Assembly: GCF_001543175.1 (NCBI RefSeq)
Contig: NZ_CP014161.1
Location: 248,001 to 312,000, forward strand
DNA from: Aerococcus urinae
Lineage (GTDB): Bacteria > Bacillota > Bacilli > Lactobacillales > Aerococcaceae
Direction: 5' to 3'
DNA: 64,000 nt
A model generated the notes under the pieces. That model was not told the origin of the DNA, did not search any database, and saw only the letters and a list, made by a program, of their open reading frames with translations. Positions 25,294-34,755 of this stretch are shown here, one piece after another (positions within the stretch are counted from its first letter, which is position 1; each line of letters begins with the position of its first letter). The translations under genes and the position numbers were made by a program.

Positions 25294-27843
25294 ATGAACA
25301 CAGAAAAGTATTCTCAGGAAGCCATGCAGGTGCTTAAAGAAGCACAAAACTTAGCCATAAATAAAAAGCACAGCGAAGTCACTGAACTCCATTTGCTCAA
25401 GGCGATTTTAGACCAAGATGAAAACTCGGTGATTAAATTATTGACCGACCAGGGAATCATGTTGGGGCCACTCAAAGAACAAGTGGATACCGCAGTGGAT
25501 AAATTACGGAGTCCTAAAGGGGTTAAAAATCTCTACATCAGCCGGAATTATCAGCGTTTGCTTTTGATTAGCGAACAAGTGTCACGTGCTCAGTTTGAAA
25601 GCCGGGTCTCCTTAGACCATCTTTTCTTAGCACTAATGAAAGACGAAGATTTTGCTAGTGCTAAATTATTGGCCCTCTTTGAGATCACTGCTGACTTCTA
25701 TGAACAAGCCATGGCTAAAAGAGAGACTGATAAGTTTCAAGAAGGTATTTCTAAGGCAGACTTGAAACAATTACTCAAGTACGGACGTAATCTTACCCAA
25801 GAAGCTATTGAAGGCCGCCTTGATCCAATTATTGGTCGTGACCAGGAAATGCGGAGTGTGATCCGAATCCTGTCCCGGCGGATTAAGAACAACCCTGTTT
25901 TGATTGGGGAGGCTGGCGTAGGAAAGACTGCTATTGTTGAGGGCTTAGCTCAACGGATTGTTCAAGGCCGAGTACCGGATAAGTTAAAGAATCGAATTAT
26001 TTTTGCCTTAAATATTACCTCCCTAATTTCAGGAGCTAAATATCGGGGTGACTTTGAAGAACGCTTGGAAGAAGTCCTTGCTATCATCAAAGATTCTAAG
26101 GGACGCATCATTCTCTTTATTGATGAGCTTCATAATATCGTCGGAGCTGGAAATAGTTCAGGATCCATGGATACCTCAAACATCCTTAAACCTATGCTAG
26201 CGCGGGGAGAGATTTTGACTATTGGTGCGACAACGACCGATGAATATAAACTCTATATCGAAAAAGACCTGGCGCTAGACCGACGTTTTCAAAAGGTGCT
26301 CATTGAAGAGCCTTCAGAAGCTGCCACCTTGTCCATTCTGCGAGGAATCCAGTCCAAGTACGAATCTTTCCACCAGGTTAATATTAAAGACCCTGCCTTA
26401 GTGGAAGCTGTCCGTTTGTCGAAACGTTACTTGCCCAATCGCAAACTACCGGATGTTGCTGTCGATATACTGGATGAAGCTTCAGCCATGGTGAGAATGT
26501 ATACGGATGAACTGCCTGAAAAGATTCAAGACCTTGAGGCTGAACTCAATAAAATGGAAACTGAAGCGGCCCGCTTGAAAAATGAAAGTGACCAAGTGAG
26601 TCAATATCGCTTCAAAGAATTAATGAAACAGGTAGCTGAGCAAGAAAAGCTACTTGACCAAGAATTAGCGAATTACCATAAAGAAAAAGACCGCATCCAA
26701 GAAATCACGCGTTTGAAGGGTGAACTAGAAACCCTGAGTCAACAAAAAATGGAAGCTCAATACGAGCGCGATTTAGATAAAATGAGTGCTTATTTAGCTG
26801 AAGAGGAAAGCACCAAGGCCGATTTAGAAGAACTTGAACAAAGTACTCCCTACTATAATGTATCGGCAGATGTGGGAATCAATGAAATTCGCGAAGTGGT
26901 TGCCCAACTAGCTCATATGCCTAAGGCAGAAATGGAATCAGATCCTGCTGCTCAAATTGCTAAAATCGAAAGTGACCTGCGGGAAAATTTTGTTGGTGCA
27001 GATGATTTAATCGACAAAATCATTAGCCTGGTTACCCAGAGTCGGTCCGGCTTATTTAATCAAACCAAGCCCCTACTTTCTTTGATACTAGCAGGTGAGT
27101 CGGGAACTGGAAAAACCTATATGGCAAGGTTAATTGCCCAGGCTCTATTTGGGGGTGAAGAGCATCTTATCGCTTTAGACATGAGTGAATTTAGAGATGC
27201 TTCTTCCAATACCAAATTGATTGGATCACCACCAGGTTATATAGGTTATGAATCGAATAACCACTTAACCGAACAAATTCGAACCCGCCCCTACTCAGTT
27301 GTTTTGCTAGAAAATATTGACTATGCCCATCCGGATATCTTTGCTTTGATCAAGCAAATAGTTGCCAGTGGTCAAATTCGCGACAATAAAAGTCGGGATG
27401 TTGATTTCTCTAACACAGTGATTATTGCTACCCTGACTTTAGATGAGGAAGCAGATTATCAAAAACAAGTGTCCAAGCAAGTCAATGGGCAATCGCTAAG
27501 TGATTTTGATGCTGTTTACTACTTACAGCTATTTGATAAAAGTGAGATGGCAGCTCTTATTCAATTAGAAATGGATCGCTTAGCCGAACGACTAAAAGAT
27601 AACCAGATTAAACTCAGCTATCAAGATGAATTAGTCAGGAGCTTGGCGAATTATTTGGTGAATGACTTAGATCGTCATAGTGCCAATGATCTCTCCCAAT
27701 TGATGGAGAGTGAAATCACTACGCCAATTGCTCAACTACGTCTTAATGATCAACTACCAGCATTTACCAAGATAGAACTTAGTCAAGCAAAGGGTGGTGA
27801 TCGGCTAGTTCAAATTGACTACCAGCAGGAGAATGGCAAGTAA
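25294..27843 (+). CDS. ClpB-like AAA+ ATPase with a degenerate second ATPase domain
   Basis: Hsp100 protein of 849 aa. It has an N-terminal Clp repeat domain (residues 1-145), an intact first AAA+ domain (Walker A GEAGVGKT 205-212; Walker [10 protein letters not shown]; arginine finger ALDRRFQ) and a long ClpB-type coiled-coil middle domain (about 405-525). The second AAA+ domain keeps Walker A (GESGTGKT, 601-608) and the pore loop [11 protein letters not shown]. Its Walker B, however, reads [10 protein letters not shown], so the catalytic Asp-Glu pair is Glu673-Asn674. The usual arginine-finger block FLNRID reads SLSDFD, and the sensor-2 GAR motif is missing (HSAND). It is thus unlikely to be the housekeeping ClpB. 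It sits within an amino-acid catabolic cluster; its client is unknown. Start ATG follows GAAAGGAGGGAGG. Confidence 0.85.
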   Translation: MNTEKYSQEAMQVLKEAQNLAINKKHSEVTELHLLKAILDQDENSVIKLLTDQGIMLGPLKEQVDTAVDKLRSPKGVKNLYISRNYQRLLLISEQVSRAQFESRVSLDHLFLALMKDEDFASAKLLALFEITADFYEQAMAKRETDKFQEGISKADLKQLLKYGRNLTQEAIEGRLDPIIGRDQEMRSVIRILSRRIKNNPVLIGEAGVGKTAIVEGLAQRIVQGRVPDKLKNRIIFALNITSLISGAKYRGDFEERLEEVLAIIKDSKGRIILFIDELHNIVGAGNSSGSMDTSNILKPMLARGEILTIGATTTDEYKLYIEKDLALDRRFQKVLIEEPSEAATLSILRGIQSKYESFHQVNIKDPALVEAVRLSKRYLPNRKLPDVAVDILDEASAMVRMYTDELPEKIQDLEAELNKMETEAARLKNESDQVSQYRFKELMKQVAEQEKLLDQELANYHKEKDRIQEITRLKGELETLSQQKMEAQYERDLDKMSAYLAEEESTKADLEELEQSTPYYNVSADVGINEIREVVAQLAHMPKAEMESDPAAQIAKIESDLRENFVGADDLIDKIISLVTQSRSGLFNQTKPLLSLILAGESGTGKTYMARLIAQALFGGEEHLIALDMSEFRDASSNTKLIGSPPGYIGYESNNHLTEQIRTRPYSVVLLENIDYAHPDIFALIKQIVASGQIRDNKSRDVDFSNTVIIATLTLDEEADYQKQVSKQVNGQSLSDFDAVYYLQLFDKSEMAALIQLEMDRLAERLKDNQIKLSYQDELVRSLANYLVNDLDRHSANDLSQLMESEITTPIAQLRLNDQLPAFTKIELSQAKGGDRLVQIDYQQENGK

Positions 27844-27889
27844 GATAATTAAAAACGACATCGTTAAAATTAACAAGGAGGAAGAGATA

Positions 27890-29071
27890 ATGGCTTATAA
27901 GATACCAGAATTTAAATTTCCTGATTTCCAAGAAGCAAAATATCAAGAAATGCCAAGCGTGACTTACGAGGAAGCTGAAAGTGATGGCGTTTTACCTGAT
28001 AAGTTTTATTTAACCACCCATTTACCTACCTTATATAAGTTAGGGGAAGAATGGATTTTACCTAAATATAACTCATTAAACTGTGTGGCAGTGGTTGAAG
28101 ATGATGATATTGTTATTCGCGAGATGCGTGATGTCAAAGCCGGTGACAAAATTATTTCTGGATCGACCACAGATGGCACCCAAGGCATCTTAGTTTATAA
28201 AGAAGGTTTTCCAGAAGATATTTATTCCCAACGTAGTGTTTCAGTAGAAACCTCATTCTCACAAGACTACGACAAGCTCTTTGACATTATGGAGCATGAG
28301 AAGAATAATGGTGGCCATATTTCCTGGGTATTAGGGCCAGCAGTTGTCTTCGACCATGACACTCGAAACGCCTTAGTACATCTCGCTGAAAATGGTTATA
28401 TCCATAGTCTCTTAGGTGGAAACGCCATGACTACCCATGACCTGGAAGGTGGCTTCTTAAATACTGCTCTCGGGCAAAATATTTATACTCAAGAGAATGC
28501 ACCGATGGGCCACTACAACCACTTGGACCTCTTAAATGAGGTCCGGACAGCAGGGTCAATTAAAAACTTTAATGATGCTGGTAACGTTAAGGACGGTATT
28601 ATTAAAGCCTTAACTGAGATGGATATTCCAATTGTGCTGTCTGGTTCCATTCGTGATGATGGTCCGCTACCAGAAGTGATGGGCTCAACCAGCCAGGCTT
28701 TAACTGAAACCAAGAAAATTTTAAATGAAGCAACTCTGATTATTTGTATTGCGACCATGTTGCACTCGAATTCAGTAGCCTCTTTAGCCTCAAGCTATAA
28801 AGTAGGCGATGATGGTAAGGTTCGTCCCGTTTATTTCTATACCATTGATGTTACAGAAAACGTGGTGAACAAGGTTGGGGCTGCCAGAGAATACATGGCT
28901 TATCACCCGATGGTGACTAACGTGCAAGACTTCTGTGTGGCTTGTGAGAAAGCTTTAGTAACACCAGCCCAAGGAGAAATGGCTAAGGCTGTTGAAGACG
29001 AGGAGTACGAAACCGTTGAAGTAGAAAACAATGTTGACGCAGCGAAGGGAGAGTTGGGAAATGACATTTAA
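27890..29071 (+). CDS. Ornithine cyclodeaminase-like protein (TIGR00300/LOR-SDH family), copy 1
   Basis: A 393-aa member of the TIGR00300 family, whose archaeal members act as NAD-dependent ornithine cyclodeaminases (ornithine to proline plus ammonia) and whose fold also occurs in cyanobacterial ArgZ/AgrE. The first half holds a beta-rich LOR/SDH-type part (VKAGDKIISGSTTDGTQGIL). The second half has family motifs LLGGNAMTTHDLEGGFLNT, RTAGSIKNF, VLSGSIRDDGPLPEVMGST and VYFYTIDVTENVVNK. This copy keeps the canonical GSIRDDGPLPE. The start at 27890 follows AAGGAGGA; a longer frame overlaps the ClpB-like gene without support. The C-terminus is an acidic tail. It overlaps copy 2 by 11 bp, implying coupled synthesis. 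Confidence 0.75.
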   Translation: MAYKIPEFKFPDFQEAKYQEMPSVTYEEAESDGVLPDKFYLTTHLPTLYKLGEEWILPKYNSLNCVAVVEDDDIVIREMRDVKAGDKIISGSTTDGTQGILVYKEGFPEDIYSQRSVSVETSFSQDYDKLFDIMEHEKNNGGHISWVLGPAVVFDHDTRNALVHLAENGYIHSLLGGNAMTTHDLEGGFLNTALGQNIYTQENAPMGHYNHLDLLNEVRTAGSIKNFNDAGNVKDGIIKALTEMDIPIVLSGSIRDDGPLPEVMGSTSQALTETKKILNEATLIICIATMLHSNSVASLASSYKVGDDGKVRPVYFYTIDVTENVVNKVGAAREYMAYHPMVTNVQDFCVACEKALVTPAQGEMAKAVEDEEYETVEVENNVDAAKGELGNDI

Positions 29072-30152
29072 GATTGCTGAATTTCATCATCCAGATTTTG
29101 ACCAAGAATTTTTAAAAAACGCACCCAATGCTAAGTTAGTTGAAGTAGTGGAAGATGGTCTTAGTCCTAGAAACTACCATGCCTTATCTATTTATCCTGA
29201 ATATTTTAAAATCAATGACAAATGGGTATTGGCTGAACAATCCCGGATGGACACCGTCGCAGTGGCCCATGACGAACCTGGTAAGGAATATATCGATGTG
29301 ATCGAGTTCAGAAACCTGAAGAAAGGCGATAAGGTCGTTGTTGGACGGACAGAAGATGCGTCAGAAGGAATCTATGTTTGGACTGAAGGTTTCCAAGAGG
29401 CGGCTGCAGACGCGGATACCTTTGCCTTCCGTGCAGGTCGCTCTCGGGAAACTGCTTTTTCCATGGACTATGACAATCTCTATGAACTCTTAGAACACGA
29501 GCGGGAAGCTGAACATGGTTATGTGACCTTAATTTTAGGGACTGCTACAGTCTTGGACCGTGATTCACGTGAAGCTTTAGCTAAGATTATCAACGAAGGC
29601 TATGTCAATGCGATTTTCTGTGGGACAGAAACAGCTGCTTTTGACTTAGAACAAGGTTTGTATGATACCACTTGGGGGCAAGAAACCTTTACCCAAGAAC
29701 AAAATACCTACCACAATATGTATGCCACCATCAACCGCGCTCGCCGCTATGGCTCAACTAAGAAATTAGTTGAATCTGGTGAAGTCAAAGATGGCTTCAT
29801 GAAAGCAGCTATTGAACAAGATGTACCAGTTGTTTTAGCTGGAACCATCCGTGACCGCTTCGGTTTACCTGAAAGTATCGATAATGTCTATGATGCCCAA
29901 AATGAAATGCGTTCCCACATGCGTAAAACGTCAACCATGATTGCTATGTCAGCCATTCTCTTCACTATTGCAACTGGGAATATGACGCCTTCCTACAACC
30001 GTTTTGGTGATACAGTCAGACCGGTATTCTTATATACCGTTGACGTCCAAGAATTTGCGGTAGATAAATTGGCTGACCGTGGCTCCCTAACTGCAGTTTC
30101 TATCGTCACCAATGTTCAAGACTTCTTACGGAATATTGGTAGCGCCCTTTAA
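29061..30152 (+). CDS. Ornithine cyclodeaminase-like protein (TIGR00300/LOR-SDH family), copy 2
   Basis: A 363-aa paralogue of the preceding gene with the same layout: EPGKEYIDVIEFRNLKKGDK in the first half and RARRYGSTKKL, VVLAGTIRDRFGLPESIDN and FLYTVDVQEFAVDKLADRG in the second. Compared with copy 1 the glycine-rich GGNA becomes CGTETA and GSIRDDGPLPE becomes GTIRDRFGLPE, so nucleotide or substrate binding differs; the TDVxDFL-type C-terminal block is better conserved here (VTNVQDFLRNI). The two proteins may form a heteromer. Start at 29061 (MTFKIAEFHHPDF) has AGGGAGAG upstream and overlaps copy 1. Exact activity is not established. Confidence 0.72.
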   Translation: MTFKIAEFHHPDFDQEFLKNAPNAKLVEVVEDGLSPRNYHALSIYPEYFKINDKWVLAEQSRMDTVAVAHDEPGKEYIDVIEFRNLKKGDKVVVGRTEDASEGIYVWTEGFQEAAADADTFAFRAGRSRETAFSMDYDNLYELLEHEREAEHGYVTLILGTATVLDRDSREALAKIINEGYVNAIFCGTETAAFDLEQGLYDTTWGQETFTQEQNTYHNMYATINRARRYGSTKKLVESGEVKDGFMKAAIEQDVPVVLAGTIRDRFGLPESIDNVYDAQNEMRSHMRKTSTMIAMSAILFTIATGNMTPSYNRFGDTVRPVFLYTVDVQEFAVDKLADRGSLTAVSIVTNVQDFLRNIGSAL

Positions 30153-30272
30153 GCCGTAAAGCTAGCTACTGAGTTGGAAGATTAGAGCTTTGTAACTTAA
30201 GCATTAACATATCTGAAATTTTTTGAAAATGGGACTGAAAGGGAAGAGTCTCAATAAGAATGGAGGAAAAAT

Positions 30273-31199
30273 ATGAGTAAGATAGTATTAGCTTTGGGTG
30301 GTAACGCCCTAGGAAGTACTCCAAATGAACAAAAAGAAGCAGTAAAAACGACTGCCCAATCCATTGTGGATTTAATTGAAGCGGGCAATGAAATTATCGT
30401 TTCTCATGGAAATGGACCGCAAGTCGGAATGATTAACCTTGCTATGGACGTTTCTGCAAAAACTGATGCCGGCACACCTGAAATGCCATTCCCTGAATGT
30501 GGGGCTATGAGTCAAGGTTATATTGGCTTTCATTTGCAAAATGCCATTGAAAATGAGTTAAATAAACGTGGTGTTGACAAAGCTGTTGCATCAGTGATTA
30601 CTCAAGTTGTGGTAGATAAGGATGACCCAGCCTTTGATAATCCAACTAAACCAATTGGCGCTTTCTATAGTGAAGAGGAAGCTCAAGCCCTAAGTGACAA
30701 AGGATTTGCAGTGAAAGAAGATGCAGGTCGGGGTTACCGTCGGGTGGTAGCTTCACCTAAGCCTATCGATATTGTTGAAAAGGCCTTTATCCAAGATGCT
30801 TTTGACCAAGGTAATATTATTGTTGCTGCCGGTGGTGGTGGCATACCAGTAGTTGAAGCAGAAGACGGTTATGACGGGGTCCCAGCTGTCATTGATAAAG
30901 ATTTTTCAAGTGCTAAATTAGCTGAACTCGTTGAAGCCGATTTGTTGATTATTTTAACCGCGGTAGAAAAAGTGGCAATCAACTTTGGTAAAGAAAATGA
31001 AGAATGGCTGGATGAATTGAGTGTCGACCAAGCCAAAGAATATACTGAAGCCGGTGAGTTTGCTGAAGGCTCAATGAAGCCAAAAATTGAGGCTGCTCTA
31101 GGCTTTGTGGAATCAAAACCAGGTAATCAAGCCATTATCACCTCCTTAGAAAAAGCTGAAGAAGGTATTAAAGGCCAAAATGGTACCTTAATTAAATAA
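30273..31199 (+). CDS. arcC: Carbamate kinase
   Basis: Transfers phosphate from carbamoyl phosphate to ADP, making ATP with CO2 and ammonia. The 308-aa protein shows ALGGNAL at the N-terminus, SHGNGPQVG, AMSQGYIGFHLQNA, VAAGGGGIPV, AVIDKDFSSA, and EGSMKPKIEAAL: all core motifs of amino-acid-kinase-fold carbamate kinases. With ornithine carbamoyltransferase it would give substrate-level phosphorylation from citrulline. It is the last gene of the cluster and ends in a strong terminator. Confidence 0.96.
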   Translation: MSKIVLALGGNALGSTPNEQKEAVKTTAQSIVDLIEAGNEIIVSHGNGPQVGMINLAMDVSAKTDAGTPEMPFPECGAMSQGYIGFHLQNAIENELNKRGVDKAVASVITQVVVDKDDPAFDNPTKPIGAFYSEEEAQALSDKGFAVKEDAGRGYRRVVASPKPIDIVEKAFIQDAFDQGNIIVAAGGGGIPVVEAEDGYDGVPAVIDKDFSSAKLAELVEADLLIILTAVEKVAINFGKENEEWLDELSVDQAKEYTEAGEFAEGSMKPKIEAALGFVESKPGNQAIITSLEKAEEGIKGQNGTLIK

Positions 31200-31213
31200 A
31201 AAAACAATAACTA

Positions 31214-31253
31214 AGCCCTCCTAGCTCTTTTGTTGAGCCAGGAGGGCTTTTTG
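31214..31253. terminator. Terminator after carbamate kinase
   Basis: AGCCCTCCT pairs with AGGAGGGCT, with inner GCTC/GAGC pairing, followed by TTTTTGTTTT. An A-rich flank upstream means it can also end the metF transcript on the minus strand. Confidence 0.85.
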
Positions 31254-31257
31254 TTTT

Positions 31258-32112
31258 CTATAATAAATTTTTAACGGCTTGGTAGATGTAACGAGCGACG
31301 TAGGGATTATTCATGGTGTAAAGGTGGATCCCATCTACGCCATGGCTAATCAGGTCAACAATTTGATCAATGGCATAGGCCAGACCAGCATCGCGTAGAG
31401 CTAGGGGGTTGTCTTGATATTTCTCCATAGCGCGACGGAATTTATCAGGAATTTGTACGCCACAAATCCGAGCCATGTTTTCAATTTGCTTTTTATTGGT
31501 GACTGGCATAATCCCGGCTTCAATGGGAACATTGATGCCGGCTAGGTCAGCCCGTTCCAGGAAACGGTAAAAATAATCGTTATCTAAGAAGAGTTGGCTG
31601 ATTAATTGGTCACTACCGGCATCAACTTTTTCTTTGAGATAGCGGATATCGGTAATAGGGTCAGGTGAATCCACATGGCCTTCTGGATAGCAGGCCGCAA
31701 GAATATTGAAATCGTATTTTGACTTGATGTAGCGAATGAGGTCAGCCGCGTAGGGAAAATCTTCTTTGGGGCTTTGACCAGGCTTAGGATCGCCCCGCAA
31801 GACTAGGATATTTTCGATATTTGTCGCTTGTAATTCAGCTAACTTGTCATCAATACTGCCCCGGCTTTCATACAAGCAGGGCAGGTGGATGATACTTTCA
31901 ATCCCATAATTTTTGATTAAAGAGGCGATCTCAATACTTTTTAGGCGGTTATCACTACCCAAGGCTCCGCAGGTCACACTGATGGCATCGGGATCGAGTT
32001 CTTTTAAACCATCTAAGGTTTTATAGATGCTAGATGAAGACGATTTGGCATTGGGGGGGAAGACCTCATAAGTGAAGAGGGTCTTGCCCTTAAACAATTC
32101 CTTGGTTTTCAT
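31258..32112 (-). CDS. metF: Methylenetetrahydrofolate reductase
   Basis: Flavoprotein reducing 5,10-methylene-THF to 5-methyl-THF, the methyl donor for methionine synthesis. TIM-barrel motifs FTYEVFPP, SVTCGALGS, LVLRGDPK, AACYPEGH and PIEAGIMPV are visible. At 284 aa it is the short bacterial type. Its start overlaps the end of metE by 23 bp, so the two are translationally coupled and supply and use methyl-THF together. Confidence 0.95.
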   Translation of the reverse strand: MKTKELFKGKTLFTYEVFPPNAKSSSSSIYKTLDGLKELDPDAISVTCGALGSDNRLKSIEIASLIKNYGIESIIHLPCLYESRGSIDDKLAELQATNIENILVLRGDPKPGQSPKEDFPYAADLIRYIKSKYDFNILAACYPEGHVDSPDPITDIRYLKEKVDAGSDQLISQLFLDNDYFYRFLERADLAGINVPIEAGIMPVTNKKQIENMARICGVQIPDKFRRAMEKYQDNPLALRDAGLAYAIDQIVDLISHGVDGIHLYTMNNPYVARYIYQAVKNLL

Positions 32113-34369
32113 GACGCAACTCCTTTGTTGCTTGGACTAAGTGCTTGAGGCTTGCTTGGGTTTCTTTTTCGCCCCGGGTTTTTAAACCGCAATCGGGATT
32201 GACCCAAAGTTTTTCAGGCTTAACTTTTTCAAGCATTTTATCCAAGGCTTCCTTGATTTCACCGACACTAGGAATCCGTGGGGAATGAATATCGTAGACT
32301 CCAGGACCTACTTCGGTAGTGAAGTGATTTTCTTTTAAGGAATCCAAAATTTCTAAGTTAGAACGTGAGGCTTCAAAGGTAATCACATCAGCATCCATGG
32401 CATCGATGGCTGGGATGATATCGGTGAATTCGCTATAGCACATGTGGGTATGGATCTGAGTTTCCTTGTGACAGCCACTGTGAACGAGGCGGAAGGCTGG
32501 AATGGCCCAGTCGAGATATTCTGTGTACCAGTCACTTTGCCGGAGTGGCAGTTTTTCCCGCAGGGCAGCTTCATCAACTTGGATGATGCGGATGCCATTA
32601 GCTTCTAAGTCAAGCACTTCATCACGGATGGCTAGGGCTAGTTGCAAGGTTGATTCCTTAACAGAGATATCTTCTCGAGGGAAGGACCAGTTAAGGATAG
32701 TTACGGGACCAGTTAACATCCCTTTCATTGGTTTCCTGGTGAGGGATTGGGCATAAACTGACCAGGAAACAGTCATTGATTGAGCACGTGATACATCGCC
32801 CCAGATAATTGGTGGTTTGACACAGCGGGTACCATAGGACTGAACCCAGGCTTTTTCAGTGAATAAGACCCCATTTAACTGTTCACCAAAGTATTCGACC
32901 ATGTCATTTCTTTCAAATTCCCCGTGAACTAGAACATCTAGCCCCAGCTCTTCTTGCAGGTGGACGGTATCTTTAATTTTCTCTTTGAGGAAGTTTTGAT
33001 AGTCTGCTTGGCTTATTTCGCCGTTTTTAAAGGCCTTGCGCTTCAGCTTAACTTCCTTGGTTTGAGGGAAAGAACCGATAGTTGTTGTTGGAAAGAGAGG
33101 TAAGTTAAAGAATGCTTTTTGAGCTTTTTCTCTCTCGTCGAAAGGTATTGAGCGTTGGTAGGCTGTTTGGGGGATAGCTGCTAGACGTTCTTGCACCTTA
33201 GGATCATAACTGTCAGGCCGATCGGTAAAGAGGGCTTGGTTGGCTTGGAAACGAGGGTCATTATGAAAATCTGTGTCAATTAACTGACTGAGGTCATTTA
33301 ATTCGCCAAGTTTTTCTTCAGCAAAGGCAAAATGTTTTTGATATTTCTCTGCTAGGGCGCTTTCGTTTTCCAAGCTATAGGGAACATGGAGTAGGGAACA
33401 AGAAGTGGAAAGAACAAGATCGATTCCTTGACTCTTGAGGTCTTTAATCAGGGCAAGGGAACTTTGGTAGTTATTGCGCCAAATATTTTTCCCATTGACT
33501 AGACCTAAAAAGAGGGTTTTATCTTTGGGGAAGCCGTAGTGTTCGACCAATTCTTGGCTCTTCTTCCCTTCAATAAAGTCTAAACCGATACCATCAATCG
33601 CTAAGTTGGTGAGTTCTTGATAAACATCTCTTACGTCGCCAAAATAGGTATTGACGAGGACCTTGAGCTGGTCTTTTTGGCTAAGTAAGCCCTGGTAGAG
33701 GTCCTTGAATAGTTTGATGTCTTCATGAGTTAAGTCATGGACTAGATAAGGCTCATCCAGTTGCAACCATTGGATCGCTTCTGTATTAAGCAGTTTTACG
33801 AGATCTTGGTAGGCAGTAATAAGGCCAGTGAGAAAATCTTGGGCTTGGCTTTGACCGCGGTAACGGGATAGTTTTAAAAGGGTGAAGGGCCCAGGGAAGA
33901 CCACTTTGCCGCTAATTTTCAAGGCTTTGGCTTCTTCAATAATTGCCTTGAGGCGTTCAGTGTGGAAGCGAATTTCAGTGTCCTTATCGAACTCAGGCAC
34001 AATGTAGTGGTAGTTGGTATTGAACCATTTTTTCATAGCTAGGGCTTTCACGTCGCCAGCTGGTCCTTGATAACCCTTAGCCAAGGCAAAATAAGTATCG
34101 AGATCAGAGAGCTCGAGTTCTTGGTAACGTTTAGGGATAATATTCAATTGGAAAGCAGCATCCAAGAGGTTATCATAGTAGGAAAAATCATTAACGGGAA
34201 TAAAGTCGATGCCTGCTTGAGCTTGCTTAAGCCATTGATCTTTACGGATAGCTTGGGCGGTTGCTTCGAGCTCGTCGACGGTAATTTCTTGGCGGAAATA
34301 TTTTTCAGTGGCAAATTTTAGTTCTCTAAGTCGTCCTACACGAGGGTAGCCTATCAGGGATGTTTTCAT
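32090..34369 (-). CDS. metE: Cobalamin-independent methionine synthase
   Basis: Transfers the methyl group of 5-methyl-THF triglutamate to homocysteine without B12. The 759-aa protein has the expected two barrels. The N-terminal one begins SLIGYPRVGRLRELK; the C-terminal catalytic half shows FPTTTIGSFPQT, LVHGEFERNDMVEYF, IQVDEAALREKLP, the zinc ligands in HTHMCYSEF and the cysteine in NPDCGLKTR. It leads a metE-metF operon. A B12-independent enzyme right beside a full B12 pathway is notable, yet no B12 riboswitch is visible upstream of metE. The ATG has GGAG upstream. Confidence 0.96.
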   Translation of the reverse strand: MKTSLIGYPRVGRLRELKFATEKYFRQEITVDELEATAQAIRKDQWLKQAQAGIDFIPVNDFSYYDNLLDAAFQLNIIPKRYQELELSDLDTYFALAKGYQGPAGDVKALAMKKWFNTNYHYIVPEFDKDTEIRFHTERLKAIIEEAKALKISGKVVFPGPFTLLKLSRYRGQSQAQDFLTGLITAYQDLVKLLNTEAIQWLQLDEPYLVHDLTHEDIKLFKDLYQGLLSQKDQLKVLVNTYFGDVRDVYQELTNLAIDGIGLDFIEGKKSQELVEHYGFPKDKTLFLGLVNGKNIWRNNYQSSLALIKDLKSQGIDLVLSTSCSLLHVPYSLENESALAEKYQKHFAFAEEKLGELNDLSQLIDTDFHNDPRFQANQALFTDRPDSYDPKVQERLAAIPQTAYQRSIPFDEREKAQKAFFNLPLFPTTTIGSFPQTKEVKLKRKAFKNGEISQADYQNFLKEKIKDTVHLQEELGLDVLVHGEFERNDMVEYFGEQLNGVLFTEKAWVQSYGTRCVKPPIIWGDVSRAQSMTVSWSVYAQSLTRKPMKGMLTGPVTILNWSFPREDISVKESTLQLALAIRDEVLDLEANGIRIIQVDEAALREKLPLRQSDWYTEYLDWAIPAFRLVHSGCHKETQIHTHMCYSEFTDIIPAIDAMDADVITFEASRSNLEILDSLKENHFTTEVGPGVYDIHSPRIPSVGEIKEALDKMLEKVKPEKLWVNPDCGLKTRGEKETQASLKHLVQATKELRHENQGIV

Positions 34370-34645
34370 TATCTATCACTCCTAAAAATTAAAAATTAAT
34401 TTACAAAATCTCCTTTTTTCACTTGTATAGGAGTATAGCTAAATCCCAGCCTGGGGTGTTAATATGCATTTCACATAAAAGGTGATCGAAATTCTAAAAG
34501 TTTGATATTATTTTTTTATTTATAAAGAAGTTTCATAGAAAAATTATTTTTGAAGAGCGATTCGTTGATTAAAAGTTCGGTACTGTGGAAGCAAAGAAAT
34601 TGTTTCCATTAAAGCTTTAAAAAATGAAATCATGGCCATATTTTG

Positions 34646-34654
34646 TGCTATAAT
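34646..34654 (+). promoter_or_regulatory. Extended -10 promoter of the first cobalamin block
   Basis: TGCTATAAT lies about 100 bp upstream of the TTG start of the cblS-like gene; the -35 is weak, as expected for an extended -10 promoter. Confidence 0.5.
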
Positions 34655-34689
34655 TCTAATCAGTGAACTATATCTTGTATTTGCTGAGA

Positions 34690-34719
34690 ACTTTTGTAGG
34701 GGGAATTCTTTACAAAAGT
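34690..34719 (+). promoter_or_regulatory. Leader hairpin upstream of cblS
   Basis: ACTTTTGTA and TACAAAAGT pair perfectly around a 12-base loop and are followed by a T-rich but interrupted tract (CTTTTACTTTG). It could be a weak attenuator in the untranslated leader. Confidence 0.4.
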
Positions 34720-34755
34720 CTTTTACTTTGCACTTTTTAATTAAGGAGTAGTCTA

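Larger units (their letters stand above)
34370..34755. other. Divergent intergenic region between metE and the cobalamin locus
   Basis: This AT-rich gap holds the metE ribosome binding site and a possible minus-strand -10 (TATACT, plus-strand positions 34432-34437). It also holds an extended -10 promoter and leader hairpin for cblS, listed separately. I see no B12 box, SAM riboswitch or T-box in it. Confidence 0.5.

Noticed and set aside
34370-34755. A second cobalamin or SAM riboswitch between metE and cblS
   Set aside because: No B12 box or SAM-aptamer core could be found on either strand; only a simple hairpin and promoter-like elements are visible.
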